64,000 nucleotides of DNA, from contig NZ_CP009438.1 of the NCBI RefSeq assembly GCF_000761215.1, positions 2,189,501 through 2,253,500 of the forward strand, read 5' to 3'. The number at the start of each line of letters is the position of its first letter. The first letter of the stretch is position 1. The notes under the pieces were generated by a model that did not search any database, was not told the origin of the DNA, and saw nothing but the letters and a program-made list of their open reading frames with translations. Of this stretch, positions 15,424-23,774 are shown one piece after another. The DNA comes from Streptomyces glaucescens (GTDB lineage Bacteria > Actinomycetota > Actinomycetes > Streptomycetales > Streptomycetaceae). The translations under genes and the position numbers were made by a program.

Positions 15424-16599
15424 TCACCGGCCGTGCGGCCACAGCCGGGGGTCCGGGGCGAACCGGACGCGCAGTTCGCCCTCGCGCAGGCCCGCGCCGT
15501 CGACGGTGCAGCGGCGCAGCGCGGACGGCAGCGGAACGATACGGCGGAACGGACCGGCGGTGAGGACGAGTTCGTCGCCGCGGCGGATCAGGTCGAGGTC
15601 GTCGCGGACGGCGCCGGGCAGCGGGATGTGCCAGACGAGGACGCCGTCCTCGGCGAGACGGTCGGTGACGGGCCACTCGACGGTGGTGGTGCCGGACGTG
15701 ACGGCCGGCACCGGAAGGGCGGCGAGATCGTCCGCCCCGCGCGGGTCGCGGCCGAGGTGCGGCACGGGGTGGACGTCGTACGCCTGGTCCCACTCCGCCA
15801 GGACCTTGCGCTGCTGGGCGAGCGGCCCGGCCAGCCAGCCGTCGGCCTCGCCGCCCGGTTCCGGGAACGCCCGGTTCGCGAGCAGCGCCTCCGGGCGGTG
15901 GCCGCGCAGGGCGAGGCCGAGCGTGGCGTGCCGGACGGCGTCGGCGCCGGCCGGGGTGGGGGCGGCGACCAGGCGGACGCGGGTGGCGCGGTCGGCGAGG
16001 ACGGCCTCGACGGCGGCCAGTTCGACGTCCCAGCGGGCGGCGGTCTCGTACAGCCACTCCGCGGGCATCGGCACCCCGGCCAGCCGGCCGAGGACGGGGC
16101 GCAGGGCGCGGGCCGCCTGCCGTTCGGGCGGCAGGAGGCGGCGCAGGTAGCGGCGCAGTTCCCCGGGGAGCGCGAGGAGGGCGAGGGCCTGGGGGGTGGG
16201 CGGGAGGTCGACGACGATCAGGTCGTGGGCCTCGGAGAGGGCGGCGTCGCGCAGGGCGCGCAGGACGGACAGTTCCTCCGCGCCGGGGAGCGGGGTGACT
16301 TCCTCGGCGTCCAGGCGGGCGGCGCCGAGGAGGTCGAGGACGGCGGAGGCCCGGTCCTGGAAGGCGGCGAGGTCGTCCCGGAAGGCGGCGGTCGCGTCGG
16401 GGCGCCACGCGGTGAGGGTGGGGGTGATGCGCACCGGGCGGGGGCCCGTGGGGGTGCCGAGGGCCGCGCCGAGGGTGTCGGTGCGGTCGGTGCCGAGCAC
16501 GAGGGTGCGGGTGCCCTCGTCGGCGGCGCCGAGCGCGGTGGCGGCGGCGAGGGTGGTGCGGCCGGCGCCGCTCTGGCCGGTGATCAGGAGGGTGCGCAT
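15424..16599 (-). CDS. ArsA/GET3-like P-loop ATPase
   Basis: A 391-residue single-domain anion-transporting-ATPase-like protein. The deviant Walker A is GQSGAGRTT (8-16), and VDLPPTPQALALL near 145 is the Switch II/DxPPT region typical of ArsA/GET3. A C-terminal small beta domain (VWHIPLPGAVRDDLDLIRRGDELVLTAG) resembles the HSP20-like domain found at the end of actinobacterial ArsA-like proteins. The family couples ATP hydrolysis to handling of metalloids or tail-anchored proteins; the cargo here is unknown and no arsenic gene is nearby. The ATG at 16599 lacks a ribosome site and has TACCGT 8 nt upstream, suggesting a leaderless transcript. Confidence 0.8.
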   Translation of the reverse strand: MRTLLITGQSGAGRTTLAAATALGAADEGTRTLVLGTDRTDTLGAALGTPTGPRPVRITPTLTAWRPDATAAFRDDLAAFQDRASAVLDLLGAARLDAEEVTPLPGAEELSVLRALRDAALSEAHDLIVVDLPPTPQALALLALPGELRRYLRRLLPPERQAARALRPVLGRLAGVPMPAEWLYETAARWDVELAAVEAVLADRATRVRLVAAPTPAGADAVRHATLGLALRGHRPEALLANRAFPEPGGEADGWLAGPLAQQRKVLAEWDQAYDVHPVPHLGRDPRGADDLAALPVPAVTSGTTTVEWPVTDRLAEDGVLVWHIPLPGAVRDDLDLIRRGDELVLTAGPFRRIVPLPSALRRCTVDGAGLREGELRVRFAPDPRLWPHGR

Positions 16600-16680
16600 G
16601 GGGGTGAACGGTACAGAAGCGCACGTGGCGGCGCGGTTGCCCGGCACGCGCCCGGGGCGGGCGGGCTGGGGTCGCGCGGG

Positions 16681-17100
16681 TCTCCCTCCCCGGGGCCCGG
16701 CGGGGCGTGCAGGCTCCCACGGGCGGGCGGAGCGAGGGGGCGCGGGCGCTCGCGTGGGCGGGCGGGGCACGGTCACGCGGTCGCGCGGGTTTCCCGCGGC
16801 CCGGCGGGGCGGGGGCGTGCTGCGTGCAGGCGGGGCGCGGGCGCTCGCGTGGGCGGGCGGGGCGGTCGCGCGGTCGTGCGGGTCTCCCGCGGCCCGGTGG
16901 GCGGGAGCGTGCGGGCGTGCCACGGGCGGGCGGGCGGGGCGGGAGCGTACGGGCGTGCTGCGGGCCGGTGGGGGTGGCGCGCAGGTGGTCGCGCGGCCCG
17001 GTGGGGCTGCTGCCCCGGGCGGGCTGCGTGGGGCCGGCTGCCCGCGGGGGGTGGCCGGTCACGCAGTTGGGACGCGCCTCGGCCCGTACGGCCGGCGGGT
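16681..17100. repeat. G-rich degenerate tandem repeats, about 95-bp period
   Basis: The gap 16600-17137 has no convincing gene. It holds imperfect tandem copies of a very G-rich unit: a 29-bp block beginning GCGCGGGCGCTCGCGTGGGC occurs at 16740-16768 and again at 16835-16863 (95-bp shift), followed each time by a related CGCGCGG...TCCCGCGGCCCGG block; weaker copies continue to about 17060. At 16924-16943 five G runs are separated by single C residues, a textbook G-quadruplex motif on the plus strand. Confidence 0.8.
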
Positions 17101-17137
17101 CCGCGGGGCCGCCCCGGCTCCGGGCGGCACCGCCGGG

Positions 17138-17584
17138 CTAGCGCGCCCCCGACTCCACCCGCTTCTTCAGCCCGGCCAGGGCCCGGTCGATGATGACCTT
17201 CTCGGCCTTGCGCTTGATCATGCCGAGCATGGGGATCTTGACGTCGACGGTGAGCTGGTAGGTCACCTCGGTCGTGGTCCCGTCGCCCAGGGGCTTCAGC
17301 AGGTAGGAGCCGTCGAGGGAGCGCAGCATCTGGGACTTCACCAGCGTCCAGGAGACCTCGTGCTCGCCGGTCCAGGTGTAGGCGAGGGTCTGGTCGTCCT
17401 TGATCGCGCCCGCGTCCATGACCAGCCGGACCTGCTCGGCACGGCCCTGCCCGTCGGCCTTGAGGACCTCCGCCTCCTTCACCTCACCGGTCCAGTCCGG
17501 GTAGCGGGCGAAGTCGGCGATGACCGCCATGACGTCGGCCGGTGCCGCCTCGATCGTGGTGCTCGAGCTGGTGTGTTCCGCCAT
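17138..17584 (-). CDS. SRPBCC (START-like) family protein
   Basis: A 148-residue single-domain SRPBCC/polyketide cyclase-dehydrase-like protein with the usual order: an N-terminal strand TSSSTTIEAAPADVMAVIADFARYPDWTGEVKEAEVL, central antiparallel strands, and a long C-terminal helix KVIIDRALAGLKKRVE. The fold binds hydrophobic ligands; no catalytic residues can be named. GGAGGAG precedes the ATG. It is a stand-alone gene near the ArsA-like ATPase and a metallophosphoesterase; nothing nearby suggests a polyketide cluster. Confidence 0.85.
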   Translation of the reverse strand: MAEHTSSSTTIEAAPADVMAVIADFARYPDWTGEVKEAEVLKADGQGRAEQVRLVMDAGAIKDDQTLAYTWTGEHEVSWTLVKSQMLRSLDGSYLLKPLGDGTTTEVTYQLTVDVKIPMLGMIKRKAEKVIIDRALAGLKKRVESGAR

Positions 17585-17726
17585 CGCCGTGGCTCCTCCA
17601 GATGCGGGCCGTACTGAGGATGTGTGCGCACGTGGGTGCAGCGTGAAGGCTACCGCGCGGCGCCCGGCCCGACGTCAACCGTGTCCGCCCCACCAGCGCC
17701 GACCGGGAGCCGCGCGGTGCCGCCGC

Positions 17727-18524
17727 TCACCACTCCAGCACCCAGGGCCGCCCGGTGGCCGCGAAGTGCCCCACGTTGACGCACTCGGTGGGCCCGATCC
17801 GCATCCGCTGGACCAGCGGCTGGTGGACGTGGCCGAAGAGGGCGTAGCGCGGCCTGGTGCGCCGGATCGCCTCCAGCAGGGCGGTGCTGCCGCGTTCGAA
17901 ACGGCGGGCGACGGTGTCGTAGACGAGGTCGGGCACCTCCGGCGGGATGTGGGTGCACAGCACGTCCACCTCGCCGATCGCCTCGATCTTCGCCGCGTAC
18001 TCCTCGTCGCTGATCTCGAAGGGGGTGCGCATCTCGGTGCGCAGGCCGCCGCCGACGAAGCCGAACGTCCGGCCGCCGATCTCGACGCGTTCGCCGTCGA
18101 GGACGGTGACCCCGGGTCCGGCGTACTCCTTCCACAGGCCCGGCATGTCGACGTTGCCGTAGGTGGCGTAGGTCGGGGCGGGGAACGCGGCGAACAGCTC
18201 GGTGTACTGCGCCCGCACGGCCGCCTCGACGACCTTCGCCCGGTCCCCGTCGATCCCGGACCACAGCCGCGAACCCAGCTCACGGGCCTCGTCGAAGCGG
18301 CGCTCGGTGCGCAGGTCGATGAGCCGGCGGGCGTTCTCCTCGCCGAAGAGGTCGGGGAAGATGCCGCGCGCGGGGTCGGCGTAGTCGAGGAAGAGGATCA
18401 GGTCACCGAGGCAGACCAGGGCGTCGGCGCCCTCGCCGGCCCGGGCGAGGTCCCGTGCGTTGCCGTGCACATCGCTGACCACATGAATGCGCGTCCTGCG
18501 GTTTCCGACCGGTGTGGGTGACAT
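17727..18524 (-). CDS. Calcineurin-like metallophosphoesterase
   Basis: A 265-residue metallophosphoesterase. Metal-binding motifs are in the family order: SDVHGN (D18, H20), CLGDLI (D41), YATYGNVD, LCTHIPPE, and the final LFGHVHQP. It is a soluble phosphohydrolase with unknown substrate; length is normal. The ATG at 18524 has a TACGCT box 8 nt upstream and no ribosome site, so it is probably leaderless. A longer in-frame reading to 18710 is rejected because it begins in non-coding-looking sequence. It is divergent from the acyl-CoA ligase across a 314-bp gap. Confidence 0.87.
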   Translation of the reverse strand: MSPTPVGNRRTRIHVVSDVHGNARDLARAGEGADALVCLGDLILFLDYADPARGIFPDLFGEENARRLIDLRTERRFDEARELGSRLWSGIDGDRAKVVEAAVRAQYTELFAAFPAPTYATYGNVDMPGLWKEYAGPGVTVLDGERVEIGGRTFGFVGGGLRTEMRTPFEISDEEYAAKIEAIGEVDVLCTHIPPEVPDLVYDTVARRFERGSTALLEAIRRTRPRYALFGHVHQPLVQRMRIGPTECVNVGHFAATGRPWVLEW

Positions 18525-18838
18525 GGCGAGCAAGCGTAGGCGCGTGCGGCAAACGTGAACAGTAGCGGCCGGACCTGCGATTACTCGCCAGTCGGGAAAG
18601 CGGTGGACTACTGTGCGCGAAGCAGCAGTAATCCGTGTGACGCAGCGAACATCTCGCCGGGACCCCCTGTCGTAGACGCCATACCGGCGGGTAACGTCCG
18701 GGCAGTCCATTCGTGCTCAGGATTTCAACCACCGGGGTTCCCTCCCCGGCGGCCGCCCTGAGCACCTGCCCGAGCCTTGGACCGCACCGTCGCATCGCAC
18801 AACGTCGTGGCGCCGGCGCCCTATGAGGAGCAGCAGTC
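18525..18838. other. Divergent intergenic region, no gene seen
   Basis: A 314-bp gap between the divergent metallophosphoesterase and acyl-CoA ligase genes. It is less GC-rich than its surroundings and must hold both promoters. The minus-strand -10 box is at its left edge. I see no confident plus-strand promoter. There is a GGCGCCGGCGCC palindrome at 18810-18821 just before the ligase ribosome site (GAGGAG, 18825-18830). Confidence 0.6.
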
Positions 18839-20635
18839 TTGCGCGAGTTCAGCCTTCCGGCTTTGTACGAGGTCCCCTCGGACGGCAATCTGACCGACAT
18901 CGTCCGCAGAAACGCCGCGCAGCACCCCGAGGTCGCCGTCATCGCCCGCAAGGTGAACGGTGCGTGGCAGGACGTGACCGCGACGGCCTTCCTGGCCGAG
19001 GTGCACGCCGCCGCCAAGGGCCTCATCGCGGCGGGCGTGCAGCCCGGCGACCGGGTGGGCCTGATGTCCCGCACCCGCTACGAGTGGACGCTGCTGGACT
19101 TCGCGATCTGGAGCGCGGGCGGGGTCACCGTGCCGGTGTACGAGACCAGCTCGCCCGAGCAGGTGCAGTGGATCCTCAGCGACTCGGGCGCCACCGCCTG
19201 CATCGTCGAACTGGACGGCCACGCCGCCGCCGTGGAGTCGGTGCGCGAGTCGCTGCCCGCCCTCAAGCACGTCTGGCAGATCGAGGCCGGGGGCGTCGCG
19301 GAGCTGGAGCGGCTCGGGCAGGACGTCAGCGACGAGACGGTCCAGGAGCGCGGCTCGCTCGCCAAGGCCGACGACCCGGCGACCATCGTCTACACCTCCG
19401 GCACCACCGGGCGGCCCAAGGGCTGCGTGCTCACCCACCGTGCCTTCTTCGCCGAGTGCGGGAACGTCGTCGAGCGGCTGCGCCCGCTGTTCCGCACCGG
19501 CGAGTGCTCGGTCCTGCTGTTCCTGCCCCTCGCGCACGTCTTCGGCCGCCTGGTGCAGGTCGCGCCGATGATGGCGCCGATCAAGCTGGGCTGTGTCCCG
19601 GACATCAAGAACCTCACCGACGAGCTGGCCGCATTCCGCCCGACGCTGATCCTGGGCGTGCCGCGGGTCTTCGAGAAGGTCTACAACTCGGCGCGCGCCA
19701 AGGCGCAGGCCGACGGCAAGGGCAAGATCTTCGACAAGGCGGCCGACACGGCGATCGCCTACAGCAAGGCGCTGGACACCCCGTCCGGCCCGTCCCTCGG
19801 CCTGCGGATCAAGCACAAGGTCTTCGACAAGCTGGTCTACGGCAAGCTGCGCGCGGTGCTCGGCGGGCGCGGTGAGTACGCCATCTCCGGTGGTGCCCCG
19901 CTGGGCGAGCGCCTCGGTCACTTCTTCCGCGGGATCGGCTTCACGGTGCTGGAGGGCTATGGCCTGACCGAGTCCTGCGCCGCCACCGCCTTCAACCCGT
20001 GGGACCGCCAGAAGATCGGCACGGTCGGCCAGCCGCTGCCGGGCTCGGTGGTGCGGATCGCGGACGACGGCGAGGTGCTGCTGCACGGCGAGCACCTGTT
20101 CAAGGAGTACTGGAACAACCCGGGCGCCACCGAGGAGGCGCTGGAGGACGGCTGGTTCCACACCGGCGACCTCGGCACCCTCGACGAGGACGGCTACCTG
20201 CGGATCACCGGCCGGAAGAAGGAGATCATCGTCACGGCCGGCGGCAAGAACGTCGCCCCGGCGGTGATCGAGGACCGGATCCGGGCGCACGCGCTGGTCG
20301 CGGAGTGCATGGTGGTGGGCGACGGGCGGCCGTTCGTGGGCGCGCTGGTCACCATCGACGAGGAGTTCCTGGGCCGGTGGGCCGCCGAGCACGGCAAGCC
20401 GGCCGGTTCCACCGCGGCGTCGCTGTGCGAGGACGCGGATCTGCTGGCCGCGATCCAGGCGGCGGTCGACGACGGCAACGCGGCGGTGTCGAAGGCGGAG
20501 TCGGTGCGGAAGTTCCGTGTCCTGCCCGCCCAGTTCACCGAGGACTCGGGGCACCTGACGCCGTCGCTGAAACTGAAGCGGAACGTGGTGGCGAAGGACT
20601 TCGCGGAGGAAATCGAGGCGATCTACGCGAAGTAG
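18839..20635 (+). CDS. Long-chain fatty-acid--CoA ligase (AMP-forming), FadD15-like
   Basis: A 598-residue ANL-superfamily enzyme that activates fatty acids to acyl-AMP and then acyl-CoA. The P-loop-like motif is TIVYTSGTTGRPKGC near 181-195, the A5 motif GYGLTESCA near 375, the A7/A8 region HTGDLGTLDEDGYLRITGRKKEIIVTAGGKN near 440-470, and a C-terminal lysine in LTPSLKLKRN. This length and the EVxxxAKGLIAAGVxPGDRVGLMSRTRYEW start are typical of the FadD15 type used in lipid synthesis and recycling. The start is TTG at 18839 with GAGGAG 8 nt upstream. A repeat array follows directly. Confidence 0.93.
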   Translation: MREFSLPALYEVPSDGNLTDIVRRNAAQHPEVAVIARKVNGAWQDVTATAFLAEVHAAAKGLIAAGVQPGDRVGLMSRTRYEWTLLDFAIWSAGGVTVPVYETSSPEQVQWILSDSGATACIVELDGHAAAVESVRESLPALKHVWQIEAGGVAELERLGQDVSDETVQERGSLAKADDPATIVYTSGTTGRPKGCVLTHRAFFAECGNVVERLRPLFRTGECSVLLFLPLAHVFGRLVQVAPMMAPIKLGCVPDIKNLTDELAAFRPTLILGVPRVFEKVYNSARAKAQADGKGKIFDKAADTAIAYSKALDTPSGPSLGLRIKHKVFDKLVYGKLRAVLGGRGEYAISGGAPLGERLGHFFRGIGFTVLEGYGLTESCAATAFNPWDRQKIGTVGQPLPGSVVRIADDGEVLLHGEHLFKEYWNNPGATEEALEDGWFHTGDLGTLDEDGYLRITGRKKEIIVTAGGKNVAPAVIEDRIRAHALVAECMVVGDGRPFVGALVTIDEEFLGRWAAEHGKPAGSTAASLCEDADLLAAIQAAVDDGNAAVSKAESVRKFRVLPAQFTEDSGHLTPSLKLKRNVVAKDFAEEIEAIYAK

Positions 20636-20689
20636 CTCCGCCGGTTTCGCTGTGGTGGTCCGCGCCCTCCGACGTGCCTCTTGCGCACC

Positions 20690-21262
20690 GTCGGGGGGCG
20701 CGGGGCCATCGGGGCTTCTCGCGCAGGTCCCCGCGCCCCTCGCCGACGGCCGCACTCGGCCTGGGCCCCGCGCCCACCCGGCTGCCGCCCCGGCGCCGAC
20801 GGCGGGTGCGCGGCCGTCGGGGCTTCTCGCGGAGTTCCCCGCGCCCCTTGGCGACGGCCGCACTCGGCCTGGGCCCGCGCCCACCCGGCTGCCGCCCCGG
20901 CGCCGACGGCGGGTGCGCGGCCGTGGGGGTTTGTCGCGCAGTTCCCCGCGCCCCTTGCCGACGGTCGGCCCCGGTGAGACAGCTCCGCCGCACTCGGCGC
21001 GGTCCGCGCCCACCGGGCTGCCGCCCGGACGCCGACGGCGGGTGCGGGGCCGTGGGGGTTTGTCGCGCAGTTCCCCGCGCCCCTCGCCGACGGCCGCACT
21101 CGGCGTGGGCCCCGCGCGCACCCGGCTGCCGCCCGGGCGCCGACGGCGGGTGCGCGGCCGTGGGGGTTTGTCGCGCAGTTCCCCGCGCCCCTTGCCGACG
21201 GCCGGCCACGGGTGCGCGGCCGTCGGGGCCTCTCGCGCGGTTTCCCGCGTCCTCAGCGGGGG
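20690..21262. repeat. Array of six intergenic repeat units
   Basis: The gap 20636-21262 holds no gene. It consists of six related units whose core GTTCCCCGCGCCCC (or a close variant) falls at 20727, 20834, 20941, 21070, 21178 and 21240, i.e. spacings of about 107, 107, 129, 108 and 62 bp. Each core is preceded by GCGGCCGT(G/C)GGGG(T/C)TT(G/C)TCGCGC and most by a GCCGCCC(C/G)GGCGCCGACGGCGGGTGC block. The units contain GCGC...GCGC complementary ends and could fold. This type of short GC-rich element is common between Streptomyces genes. Irregular spacing and no conserved repeat/spacer lengths rule out CRISPR. Confidence 0.88.
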
Positions 21263-22405
21263 CTACAGCAGGGTTTTCAGGTTTTCCGCCAGCAGGTCCC
21301 AGCGCCACTTCTCCTCGACCCACCGGCGGCCCCGCTCGCCCATCCGGCGGCGGAGTTCCGCGTCGGCGAGGAGGGTGGTGATGCGGTCGGCGGCCTCCTC
21401 GGGGGCGCCGCCGGGCACCACCCAGCCGGTCTCGCCGTCCAGGACCGCGTCCGGCGCGCCGCCGGAGTCGCCGGCGACGACCGGCAGCCCGGTCGCGGAG
21501 GCCTCCAGGTAGACGATGCCCAGGCCCTCGACGTCGAGCCCGCCGCGCCGGGTGCGGCAGGGCATGGCGAAGACGTCACCGGCGCCGTAGTGCGCGGGCA
21601 GCTCCGCCCAGGGCACGGCTCCGGTGAAGCGCACGGAGCCGGCGACGCCGGTCTCGTGGGCGAGGCGGCGCAGGTCCTTCTCGTAGGGCCCGCCGCCGAC
21701 GATCAGCAGGACCGTGTCCGGCTCCGCGGCGAGGATGCGCGGCATGGCCTGGATGAGGGTGTCCTGGCCCTTGCGCCGCACCAGCCGCGAGACGCAGACC
21801 ACGACCGGCCGGTCGGTCAGCCCGAGCCGGGCCCGCACCTCGGCGCCGCCCGACCCGGGGTGGAAGGTCTTCTCGTCGACCCCGGGCGGCAGCTGGGTCA
21901 TGCGCGCGGCCGCCTGCGGGGTGAGCGCCGTGGCGATCCGCGAGCGGGTGTACTCGCCCAGGTAGGTCAGGGTGTCGGTGCCTTCGCCGATCCGGCGCAG
22001 CAACTGCCGGGCGGCGGGCAGCTGGGCCCAGCCGGCCTCGTGCCCGTGGGTGGTGGCGACCAGGCGTTCGGCGCCGGCCCGGCGCAGCGCGGGCGCCATC
22101 AGCCCGAGCGGGGCGGCGGCCCCGAACCACACCGCCGTGCAGCCGTGTTCGCGCAGCAGCCCGACGGCCCGCCGGGTGGCGGCGGGGGTCGGCAGGAGCA
22201 TGGTGGTGCTGTCCCGTACGACGGTGAAGGGCTGCTCGGCGTCGAACGCGGCCGTCGCCTCACGCCCCTCGTGGCCGCGCTTCCAGGTGGAGGCGTAGAC
22301 GACGAGCCGGTCGGGGTCGAGGCGGAGGGCCATGTTGTGCAGGAACGCCTGGATGCCGCCGGGGCGGGGCGGGAAGTCGTTCGTCACGATGAGGGTCTTG
22401 CGCAT
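21263..22405 (-). CDS. pimB: GDP-mannose-dependent phosphatidylinositol mannosyltransferase PimB-type
   Basis: A 380-residue GT4 glycosyltransferase that aligns by eye with mycobacterial PimB' (Rv2188c): TNDFPPRPGGIQAFL at the N-terminus, VWFGAAAPLGLMAP, THGHEAGW, LPPGVDEKTFHPG, VCVSRLVRRKGQDTLI, and FAMPCRTRRGGLDVEGLGIVYLEASATGLPVVAG with the GT4 E-x7-E. PimB' adds the second mannose to phosphatidylinositol mannoside on the inner face of the membrane. The ATG at 22405 has a TAGGGT -10 box (22414-22419) 8 nt upstream and no ribosome site, so it is likely leaderless. It is divergent from a GT87-like membrane glycosyltransferase, which may work in the same glycolipid pathway. Confidence 0.9.
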   Translation of the reverse strand: MRKTLIVTNDFPPRPGGIQAFLHNMALRLDPDRLVVYASTWKRGHEGREATAAFDAEQPFTVVRDSTTMLLPTPAATRRAVGLLREHGCTAVWFGAAAPLGLMAPALRRAGAERLVATTHGHEAGWAQLPAARQLLRRIGEGTDTLTYLGEYTRSRIATALTPQAAARMTQLPPGVDEKTFHPGSGGAEVRARLGLTDRPVVVCVSRLVRRKGQDTLIQAMPRILAAEPDTVLLIVGGGPYEKDLRRLAHETGVAGSVRFTGAVPWAELPAHYGAGDVFAMPCRTRRGGLDVEGLGIVYLEASATGLPVVAGDSGGAPDAVLDGETGWVVPGGAPEEAADRITTLLADAELRRRMGERGRRWVEEKWRWDLLAENLKTLL

Positions 22406-22484
22406 CGTCGCCGACCCTACCCAACGTAGACTCACAGGCCGGTACGGCCGTGCTTTTGGGCTTCGCACAGGCGGCCGGGGAATC

Positions 22485-23774
22485 ATGGCCCCGGCGGCAC
22501 CCGGGACGGGCATCGGACGGAAGCAGGGGCTCGACGTGGACAGGACGGACGGCCGGCGTCAGCTGCCGTGGCTGCTGGCGGTGTGGGGCCCGACCCGGCT
22601 GCTCCTGCTGCTCTTCGTCTTCAAGGTGTACGTCTTCCCGGGCCCCGACGTCACCAGCGACATCTCGGTGATCTACCAGGGCTGGTACGAGATCCTGCGC
22701 ACCGGAACGTTTCCGCTGGACGATGTCACCTGGCAGTACCCGCCGGCCGCCGCGCTCGCGGTGCTCTCCCCCGCGCTGCTGTTCTTCCTCGACTACGCGC
22801 ACGCCTTCTTCGTCCTGGCCTGCCTCGCCGACCTGATCGCGTTCGCCCTCCTGTCGTACGCCGCCGGGCGCCCGGGCCGCACCCCGCGCGGGGCCTGGGT
22901 GTGGGTCGTCGGGGTGCCGCTGCTCGGGCCGACCGTCTACGCGCGCTACGACGTGATGGTCACCGCGGTCGCGGTGGCCGCGCTGCTCGCGGGCGCCCGG
23001 CATCCCCGGCTGATGGGCGCGCTGACCGCGTTCGGGGCGCTGCTGAAGGTGTGGCCGGTGCTGCTGCTGGTGGCCGCCCGCGGGCGGCGCGCCTGGGTCT
23101 CGGCGGCGGTCACCGCCGCGGGCGTCGCGGCGCTGTTCGCGCTCGCCATGCCCGGCGCGTTCGCCTTCCTGACCTTCCAGCGCGACCGGGGCACCGAGGT
23201 GGAGTCGCTGGGCGCGCTGGTCTTCCACGTGGCACGGCACTTCGGCTGGGACGGGCAGGTGCTGCTGAACTACGGCTCGGTGGAGTTCCTCGGCCCGTAC
23301 GTGGAGGTGGTCAGCACGGCCGCGCTGGCGCTGACCGGCGCGGCGTTCGGCTGGCTGCTGCTGTGGCGGCTGCGGGCGGTGCGGTTCGAGCCGCACACCC
23401 TCGCGGACGCGGCGTTCGTGGCGGTGCTGCTGTTCACCACCACCAGCCGGGTGATCAGCCCGCAGTACCTGGTGTGGCTGGTCGGGCTGGCGGCGGTGTG
23501 CCTGTGCTTCCGGGCGAGCCGGATGGCGCCGGCGGCCGGCCTGGTGCTGGCCGCGTCCTTCGTGACGGTGCTGGAGTTCCCCGTCTGGTTCTCGCACGTC
23601 GTGGCGAGCGACCACCTGGGCATCGCCCTCCTCGTCGTCCGCAACGGCCTCCTGGTCGCCGCCACCGTCGTCGCCGCCCGGGTGCTGTGGCGGGCGACCG
23701 TCTCCCGCCCGGCCGGCCCCGCGCCGCTGCCCCCTCAGGCGGCCCGGGCCAAGGAGCCCACGCCCTCCTCCTGA
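22485..23774 (+). CDS. Membrane glycosyltransferase, GT87/DUF2029-like
   Basis: A 429-residue polytopic protein with about ten hydrophobic segments. The pattern of GT87/GT-C polyprenyl-phosphate mannosyltransferases is visible: an early acidic loop (FPGPDVTSDISVIYQGWYEI), a conserved TGTFPLDDVTWQYPPAAAL segment, GPTVYARYDVMVT, ALLKVWPVLLL, and ISPQYLVWL. Such enzymes use lipid-linked sugars outside the membrane to build glycolipids or glycans. The ATG at 22485 is used; a GTG at 22536 with GGGG upstream is a possible later start. Divergent from pimB with a 79-bp shared promoter; its 3' end overlaps the convergent MATE gene by 40 bp. Confidence 0.8.
   Translation: MAPAAPGTGIGRKQGLDVDRTDGRRQLPWLLAVWGPTRLLLLLFVFKVYVFPGPDVTSDISVIYQGWYEILRTGTFPLDDVTWQYPPAAALAVLSPALLFFLDYAHAFFVLACLADLIAFALLSYAAGRPGRTPRGAWVWVVGVPLLGPTVYARYDVMVTAVAVAALLAGARHPRLMGALTAFGALLKVWPVLLLVAARGRRAWVSAAVTAAGVAALFALAMPGAFAFLTFQRDRGTEVESLGALVFHVARHFGWDGQVLLNYGSVEFLGPYVEVVSTAALALTGAAFGWLLLWRLRAVRFEPHTLADAAFVAVLLFTTTSRVISPQYLVWLVGLAAVCLCFRASRMAPAAGLVLAASFVTVLEFPVWFSHVVASDHLGIALLVVRNGLLVAATVVAARVLWRATVSRPAGPAPLPPQAARAKEPTPSS

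Noticed and set aside
16600..17137. ORFs of 140-470 codons on the plus strand in the G-rich gap
   Set aside because: Composition is dictated by the G-rich repeats (Gly/Arg/Ala only) and there is no start signal or homology.
20690..21262. Possible CRISPR array
   Set aside because: Unit spacing varies from 62 to 129 bp, the intervening sequence is itself repeated, and no cas gene is present.
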